Positions 57,223-64,000 of a stretch of 64,000 bases of DNA are shown here, piece by piece. A program made the translations under genes and the position numbers. Source of the stretch: Posidonia oceanica (Eukaryota > Streptophyta > Magnoliopsida > Alismatales > Posidoniaceae). Under the pieces are notes generated by a model. The model saw only the letters and a list, made by a program, of their open reading frames with translations, ran no database searches and had not been told where the DNA came from. The DNA lies in assembly GCA_037176725.1 (NCBI GenBank), contig JAZBRS010000023.1:27647001-27711000 (forward strand), in the 5' to 3' direction. The stretch's first letter is position 1. Every line of letters begins with the position of its first letter.

Positions 57223-58971
57223 ATGGCCTAGTTTGTTGGTGACTCCCAGGTCCCTGTTGCCCCAGACGCGGCCCCTCTTTCGGTCCCTTCGGCTCCTACA
57301 TTGACTCCCTCTGTGCCGGCATCTCCTTCTCTGGTACAGCTGCCACCCTCTTATTCTGTGGGGCAGTGGCAGGCTCCGCTGGACCCTGTTACTGAGACTG
57401 TCTTGGTGACCGCTGCCCGTGCTCCGGAGACACCGCTGACTCCTCCTCTCCAGGGTAATGTCGCTTTTGACTCTCACCCTGCTGCAGCGAATTACGCCTT
57501 AGGACCTCCGCCTCTTGGACAATCTGCGTCCTAGCCGCTTGATTCTGGTCCTCCGCCGATCCTGCAACTCAGCATACCTACTGACGGGTCCCCTGAGATG
57601 CAGTATCAGCAGCTGATGGAGACTGCCTAGAGACTGCAGGGCATGGCTCTATCTCTTCGCCCTTCTTTCACTCCTGCTGCTCCCGGGGCTCCGCTACGAC
57701 ATGCTCTCGCGTCGCAGGCATTCCCTTCTGCTCCCCTGCCCAGACCACCGCCTCAGCTACTCACTGCTCAGGCGATGGGGGCCCAGCTTCCGCCTCCTGC
57801 ATATGCACAACACCCAGCACAGCATCCTCCTCTGGCACCTGGTGGTCAGTCCGTGGGACTGATCGGAGCACATCATCCCTCTGGCCCACAGCTCGGCACC
57901 GTGCCGGTGTAGCAGCTGGCGCTCCAATACTCTGCATCACCTACTGCTCAGCATGCTAGTTATTCATACCCCCTGCATCAGCAATACCCTACCCCAGCAT
58001 ACATGCCAGCACACACAACACACCTGCACGGATACGCCGCCCATCCCGTCGCTCCACCAAGTGATGTGATGGTTGACCCAAAGGAGCACCTCGGGGCATC
58101 TTATGCGGCGTATGTGGCCCCTACCCCTGCTGTACCACCTCCTTTGGCAGCAGCTCCAGATTCTAACGACGACAGCTTCGCCGTTCTGGAGAAAGCACTT
58201 CGACAAGTGTAGGGTACAGACCACCAGTCTTACCAGTTCCAGGACCTCTGTTACTTCCTAGAGGTGGTACTCCCCCCGAAGTTCTGCATCCTGGTATTTG
58301 AAAAATATAATGGTAGAGGCTGCCCAATAGCACACCTGAAGGCATACTGCGGAGATCTCACTTAGCTCCAGGCTGACGAGAGGTTACTAATCCGTTTGTT
58401 CCAGAAAAGTCTAAGTGGCCCTACGCTCAAGTGGTTCACCTCACTTGATATGGCCAGCATCAAGACGTGGAACGATCTCAGCCAGGCGTTCCTGGGACAA
58501 TATTCCTTCAACCTGGACCTGGTCCCTAAGCGCGTGGACCTGGTCGCATTAAAGCAGAACCCCGACGAGCCGTTCGGGGAGTACGTCGGCCACTGGCATG
58601 CACTCGCTTCGCAGGTTCGAGATGGGCCCTTTGACGAGGAGTCCCTCGAGATTGTGATCGGGGGTGCATAGCTTGCTGTCAGGGCTCTGCTCAGCATTCA
58701 ACCTGTCACAACCTTCTCTGCACTGATCCGAGCTGGCACCTGCGTGGAGAGTTCGCTACAGAGTGGCAACTTCCCGGCGCTCTCTGTGTTTGCCAAGCAG
58801 GCCACCACCAGCAGCAACAGCAACAACACTGGCAGCAACACCAGTAGCAACAGCAGTGGCACCACCAGCAGCTGGCCCAAGAAGAAGGACTCGCTGAAAC
58901 CTACTGTTGCTTATGTGGACCCCGCGCCCGTACCTGTTCAGCTGGCGTTCAGCCTCCCCCGCATCAAGTAG
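57223..58971 (+). pseudogene. Gag of element E
   Basis: The ATG at 57223 opens a Pro/Ala/Gln-rich segment, then the Ogre Gag core: LLIRLFQKSLSGPTLKWFTS, IKTWNDLSQAFLGQY, EPFGEYVGHWHALASQV. Seven in-frame TAG codons (57229, 57532, 57628, 57910, 58210, 58363, 58669) are the only stops of the core. A one-base shift near 58890-58960 moves the reading to another frame, which continues through protease and RT. A Ser/Asn-rich stretch of AGCAGCAACAG repeats lies at 58805-58870. Role: RNA packaging and particle formation. Confidence 0.87.
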
Positions 58972-60986
58972 TATATGCACCAGCACCTAGGGCACCTCCC
59001 ACACCACAAATCACCACCACCGCCCAACCGGTGTATCCTACTGCACCGGTCTGGCAAGCGCAGCCCCAGGGGCCAAGGCGACCACGGCGTCAATTCACCC
59101 CACTGGTGGAGCCATTAGCCGCCGTCCTCCCTAAGGTTGCGACATTTCTACGGTTTCCCGAGGCACGCCCTTTGCCAAATCCACTTCCGCATTGGCATAA
59201 GGCGCACCTTTTTTGCGACTTTCATCGAGCCCCCAGGCACTCAACGAACAGTTGCCTCACTCTGCGAGACGCCATCCAGAATCTGATTGAGTCGGGAACG
59301 ATTTCGATCCATACGCACAAGGCACCTTCTTCTGTTCCTCCATCAGCATTAGCCCCTGCATCAGCATTAGCACCCCCTCATCCCAGTATTGTCCACCAGT
59401 CCCTCCTGGAGCATCCCAATCTGGAAGACGTGGGGACCTCGAGAATCTATTCTCTCACCCCCTCCGAGCCTGCTACGTCTGTGGTAGACCCTTCCGAGCT
59501 CATTCATGAGGTCTCGGAGCCCTTTCCTCTAGCTCTGTATCGTGCAGCCACTGCCGGCTCCGAGTCGGGAGTCCATATGATCCGACCGCGTGCCAGGCCG
59601 GGGCGCTCCGCCGCTCGCCCTACCATGCATCCTTAGGCCCCTGCCCCTGTATACCTTCAAGCCATACCTCACGCCCAAGCTCCAGCCTCCTATTTAGGTA
59701 GGCCCCCAGTCAGCCTGTTAGCCTAGTCTCAGCCAGGGCCTCCAGCAACCTACCAGCACCTGTACCGCTTGCCCTATTGCCCAGCCAACCCTCCGGTAGC
59801 CCCTCTTGTGCTCGCAGCACGGGCCCCTACAGTTATTGACTTAACCTGGGACCCCCATCGCGTGCCCTACGACTATGCCATGGAAACGTGCGTAGAAGTC
59901 ACGCGATCGGGGAGGGTATACCAGCCCGCAGTACCGGTGGTAAGGCCCAGCCGTCCAGCACCCGCTGCACCTCCACCAGCAAGCCAGCCAGCAGCACCCC
60001 TACCTATTAGCCAGCCTATAGCACTTCCAGCATCAAGCCAACCCCCTACACCTAGCCCGGTAGAGCCAAGTCCCAAAGCACCCCCTCCTATTACCAGAAA
60101 GCCGCACCACAAAATTGATATCACTTCCCAGCTTAGGAGGGTTAAAGCCGATATTTCCATTTGGGACCTTATATACTCCTCTTCCGAACACCATGAGGCT
60201 TTTCTCCGAGTGTTCCAAGCTGCCCGTGTGTCCCAAGCCATAGAACCCGCAGCCCTGGAAAGCATGGTTGGTGTCATCGTGGAGCCGCAGATCATCTCTT
60301 TCACGAGCGATGAGCTGCCTCCGGCCGGGATTAATCATAACCAACCCTTGTTTGTCATGGTGCAATACAAAAACTTTCACATTCCCCTATCGCTGGTTGA
60401 TAACGAGTCAGGCCTTAATGTCTGTCCATTGCGCACTGCAACCAGGCTCAGATTCAAAGTTGAGGATATCACCCCGGCAATAAAGGGAATGACAGCTTTT
60501 GATAATACGCACCATGATGCTCTAGGGATTCTGATTATTCCTTTAATCATTGGCCCGGTCACTTTCGATGTGGAGTTCTACATTGTTGACTTGGAGCCTA
60601 ACTTTAACTTCCTGCTTGGGCACCCTTGGCTTCACAAGCATCAGGTCATCCCCTCAACCCTCCACCGCATGATCAAGTTTCGCCACGGCGACGATGTTAT
60701 CGTTGTAATGGCGGAAAACTTCAAGAAGGAGCGAATCGAGGCAGTTGCACCCATCTCTTCGCATACTATCCCTTTTGACCCTGAACTTTCAGCTGCTTTG
60801 TATCGAGTTAATCGGTGCGAGCCAGTTAGCTTTGTACCTGATCTTGAACATGTCAACTCCTTGGCCGTTCACAGCAACCCCTTCCGGATGGTCGAAAATG
60901 TCTGTCACAGGTGGGGCTATGTCAAGGGAGCGCCACTCGGGCGATATGGCCAGGGAATCGCTGAGTCAATCAGAGCAGCAGAATGA
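58960..60986 (+). pseudogene. Gag C-terminus, protease and G-patch of element E
   Basis: The frame contains HLFCDFHRAPRHSTNSC (zinc-knuckle-like, C-x2-H-x4-H-x4-C), TAG at 59634 and 59724, then a 405-codon open stretch. The protease reads LSLVDNESGLNVCPL, where the Gly of the Asp-x-Gly motif is Glu, followed by FNFLLGHPWLHKHQVIPSTL. The G-patch is RWGYVKGAPLGRYGQGI. The stretch ends at TGA 60984, probably an original CGA. The open length suggests recent activity; the Gly to Glu change would abolish protease. Confidence 0.87.
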
Positions 60987-62828
60987 AGAGATTCTGAAGG
61001 TCTCGGATATGATCTGCAGTCTAGCAAAGACAGATGCATGCTACCCAAGGATCAAAGGGTAGCTATCCTGCAGGACCTCACTAACTTCACCACTGCAGGT
61101 ATCCTGGACTCAAGCAGCACTGAAGCCTCAGCACAGCAGGCGCCATGCCCAAGTTCCCAGCTGGCAGAAGAAGAATGGGTCTACATCGAAGACTACTACT
61201 CAGATAAGGAGGAGTCTGGTATAGTTGAGGCAGCCCCAACCAGTAGCAACGATTAGCTCAGCGCGACTGCGTCCCGGTCAGTTTGCTTGGCACTCACCAA
61301 TGAAGCAGCAGAATTGGCAAACCTGGGGGTGGGGCTGATAGTTTCCCCTCTTCCTGCAACATCACCAAAGTTGCCGACAGTCGTAGCTGCAGCACCAGAA
61401 TCAAAAGCACGCCCTCCGGCGTTATCCAGCAGTTAGCCTGTGGCCGCAGCCGCACCAGCATGGAAATCACTTTCTCAGGCGGCACAGTCAGTCGGATCAG
61501 GCAACAGCGTGACTCAGCCCGCATCATTGACAGCGCCACAAGCAAACCAGGCAGCTCTGTCAAGCACATTGCTGTCTGCCTCAACAGATCTTGCTATGCG
61601 GAAGATTCTCGCCGCTGCTACCGGGAGACCACTACTGTCACCCACAGGCACCGGTGCTTCATCCCCAAGCATGGCAGCCCAGCCATTGGCCCCCCAGAAG
61701 AGCAGTTGCACCTCCTCGCCAGCAGCAGCAGTGATCCTGGCAGCATACCCAGCAGCAGCAAAGCAAACGCCCCAAGCAGCAGAAAGCCTAGCAGTCGAGC
61801 CAAGGCCGGCCGCAAGCCCGACAGTCGCTTATTACGTCGACTCACCCTCGGATGAGGAGGCAGGAGCGGCTACTGAGGCTCAGATTGATTTCTCTATGGG
61901 AGACTTGGAGCAGTTATTCCAGGAGCAGCTCGCGTCGCTGGCGCAAGACGTGGCAGAGCATGAGACTGCACAGAAGAAGGGGAAGGCCGTGGCCACGGAC
62001 CCCTCTATCATGGTCCTAGAGGAAGATTTAGCGCTCGAGGCACCCGTCAGACCAGATGAGCTGATCACCCTGCAGCCAGGGGGTGGGTCTCGATGGTTCG
62101 TACAGCGCATGCCACACTTGAATAGTGGAGCAGGTGGCCGTACCCTGATCAGCCGCCGGCCTGATATATCCTTAGTGGGCGCACCAGAGCATGCAGAGGA
62201 AGTGTTAGCACAGTAGATACCTATAGTATCAGCACCACAGGCAGCACCAGTAGTGCAGCAAGTAGTAGTGGTACAACGTGCACCAGTAGCAAAGCACCAT
62301 GCAGAGCACCATGCAGAGCACTATGCAGAGTCCAATGCAGAGCACTATGCAGAGTCCCATGTAGAGTCCCATGCAAAGCCCCATGCAGAGCCCCATGCAG
62401 AGTCCCATGCAGAGCACCATGCAGAGCCCCATGCAGAGTCCCATGTAGAGCCCCATGCAGAGTCCCATGTAAAGCCCCATGCAGAGCACCATGCAGAGTC
62501 CCATGCAGAGTCCCATGCAGAGCCCCATGCAGAGCAACATGCAGTAGTAGTAGAGCAACATGCAGTAGTAGTAGAGCAACATGCACCTGTAGTAGTAGAG
62601 CAACATGCAGTAGTATTAGAGCAACATACACCAGCGGCAGTACAACATGTACCGGCCGCAGTACAACATGCATCGATAGTGGCACAACATGCACAGACAA
62701 TAGCGCAATAGGCACCAGCAGCACAGCAACAAGCAGTAGCATATGCAGCCCCCATACAGTAGGCAGCAACACAGTTGGAATCAGCACAGTCAGCAGCAGC
62801 AGAATTAGAAGAATCAGCAGAGTCAGAG
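60987..62828 (+). pseudogene. Linker between G-patch and RT of E, Ala/Gln-rich with in-frame repeats
   Basis: The same frame continues with only TAG stops (61254, 61434, 62214, 62709, 62760) and one at 62829. Composition is Ala/Ser/Gln/Pro-rich with an acidic DSPSDEEAGAATEAQ segment. The usual Tat linker here is much shorter and acidic. Part of it consists of minisatellites. Confidence 0.72.
62289..62720 (+). repeat. 12-bp and 21-bp in-frame minisatellites in the E polyprotein
   Basis: About 21 copies of CATGCAGAGCCC (62289-62543) encode His-Ala-Glu-Pro/Ser tetrapeptides. Four to six copies of a 21-bp unit, GTAGTAGTAGAGCAACATGC plus A, follow and encode Val-Val-Val-Glu-Gln-His-Ala. Both units keep the frame. 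The Leu-His-Gly frames on the opposite strand are shadows. Confidence 0.88.
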
Positions 62829-62831
62829 TAG

Positions 62832-64000
62832 ATGGAACCAACTGAGGAGCTTGCCAGGACAGAGGTCGTGCACCGAGGGTATAAAAACACTTGGGTATGC
62901 TTGACCATCCTGAAGCGTCACCAGGGCCAAGCAGCAGAACACCTGCATTCCTTTGATATCTCAGACCCCACTTTTGAGAAGGAGATCCTCTCAGAGCTTA
63001 TTGCATACGGAGAGGAGGATGATGCAGGCAAGGATGAGAATGATGAGCCATCGCCTGAGTTCCAGTCCTACAACGACGATCCAGAAGGCCCCAACCTCCA
63101 CGTCGAAGAGGAGACAGAGGTTGTCAGCATTGGCATAGTAGAAGAAGTTAGAGAGGTCCGCATTAGCGCCCTTCTGTCACCCCAGGCTAGAGCAGAATTC
63201 ATCGCATTCTTGAAGGAGTATGTGGATGTCTTCGCCTGGAGCTACGAGGATATGGTTGGCCTCGACATTGAGATAGTTGTGCACAACCTACCCTTAGACC
63301 CGGATGCAAGGCCAGTAAAGCAGAAGCTAAGGCGATGGCGACCGTAGTGGCTGCTTATGATCAAAGAAGAGATCATGAAGTAGCATAATGTTAACTTCCT
63401 CAAGGTCGTCCTATACCCTGAGTGGCTTGCAAATGTCATCCCAGTGTCCAAGAAGGATGGACGAGTCCGCATGTGCATCGATTATCGGGACCTAAACAAG
63501 GCGAGTCCCAAGGATGATTTTCCACTGTCGCACATTGACGTCCTAGTCGACAACACTGCAGGGCACAAAATGCTTTCTTTCATGGACGGCTTCTCTAGCT
63601 ATAATCAGATCAGAATGGTAGAAGAGGATATGGAGAAAACATCATTCATCACCCCTTGGGGTGTCTTCTGCTATCAAGTTATGCCATTTGGGCTGAAAAA
63701 TACTAGCGCAACCTATCAGAGGGCCATGACTGCACTTTTCCACGACTTCATGCATCAAGAGGTTGTGGTATACGTGGATGATATGATTGCCAAGACCAAA
63801 GAGCCTGAGAATCACCTTGTCTGCTTAAGGAAGCTCTTTGACCGCTTGCGAAAGTACAAGCTGCGCCTTAACCCGAGTAAATGCGTATTCGGGGTATCTT
63901 CTGGCAAGCTCCTGGGCTACATTGTTAGCCAAAGGGGGATTGAAGTGGACCTGATGAAAGCAAAAGCCATCGTGGACATGCCACCCCCCAAGACAGAGAG
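62832..64000 (+). pseudogene. Reverse transcriptase of element E (cut by window end)
   Basis: An acidic N-terminal linker, then VFAWSYEDMVGLD, VKQKLRRWRP, RMCIDYRDLNKASPKDDFPL, MPFGLKNTSATYQRAM, the catalytic VYVDDMIAKT and NPSKCVFGV. All blocks are intact. TAG at 63345 (after KLRRWRP) and 63381 interrupt the palm entry. No frameshift is seen from 59000 to the window end. Confidence 0.92.

Larger units (their letters stand above)
50071..64000 (+). mobile_element. Element E: Ogre-like retrotransposon, 5' part
   Basis: Primer site, leader, gag, protease, G-patch and RT in the plus direction, running off the right edge. It starts after CCAAT of element C, so a CCAAT after the 3' LTR outside the window would prove insertion into C. 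The leader is interrupted by the solo LTR 50323-56216. Confidence 0.82.

Noticed and set aside
62221..62908. Minus-strand frames with Leu-His-Gly, Cys-Met-Gly or Ala-Trp-Asp repeats
   Set aside because: They are the complement of the 12-bp minisatellite inside the E polyprotein.

Overview
The window is plant nuclear DNA made almost entirely of nested long-terminal-repeat retrotransposons. The evidence is Ty3/gypsy pol with a second, archaeal-type RNase H after the normal one (the mark of the plant Tat/Ogre lineage), Tat-type Gag, G-patch motifs between protease and reverse transcriptase, very long LTRs, a primer-binding site of the form TGGTGACTCCGCTGGGGA as in Ogre elements, and plant mobile domain (PMD) genes. 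I see no ordinary host gene, no tRNA or rRNA gene and nothing prokaryotic. The species cannot be named from the sequence; Ogre-type elements of this size are commonest in eudicots.

Layout. Element C (plus strand; its pol lies left of the window) occupies 1-2680 and 44125-50070. Its accessory gene aORF3 is split by element A, a 41.4-kb insertion at 2681-44124 (minus strand) bounded by the duplicated target GCGGT. Reading A in its own 5'-to-3' direction (right to left): LTR (44124-42740), primer site, leader, gag (41174-39351), a protease fragment, element B (38421-29238, a deleted gag-only element of a related family), a second protease, G-patch, RT, RNase H, aRNase H and integrase (29237-23610), a solo 3.2-kb Ogre-type LTR (23219-20005), three antisense accessory genes, a solo 1.6-kb LTR (11475-9886, duplicated target GGCAT), a 4.3-kb array of 111-bp repeats, and the 3' LTR (4069-2681). 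At 50071 an Ogre-like element E (plus strand) begins in what remains of C. Its leader is interrupted by a 5.9-kb solo LTR (50323-56216, duplicated target ACATG), and its gag-pro-RT runs off the right end.

The most interesting content is the accessory cluster carried by A and C: three PMD genes in a row, antisense to pol. Each has its own TATA-type promoter (one degraded in A), and all nine introns, in three genes, lie in phase 0. The eight-exon gene keeps identical exon lengths in both copies apart from the first exon and a one-base deletion. The genes are separated and bracketed by a recurrent hairpin-rich sequence whose basic ~60-bp form is two head-to-tail hairpins, with arms such as GTTGGACGC/GCGTCCAAC or GTTATACGC/GCGTATAAC. 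The module also sits in the LTRs and leaders of A and B and recurs seven times in the unrelated Ogre-type LTR. In B all three genes and the satellite are gone, and both junctions fall at these modules. This suggests that the modules delimit exchangeable gene blocks, or at least act as recombination points.

Every coding region is decayed. Most premature stops look like CAG to TAG, TGG to TAG/TGA or CGA to TGA, as expected from deamination of methylated CHG and CG sites in silenced heterochromatin.
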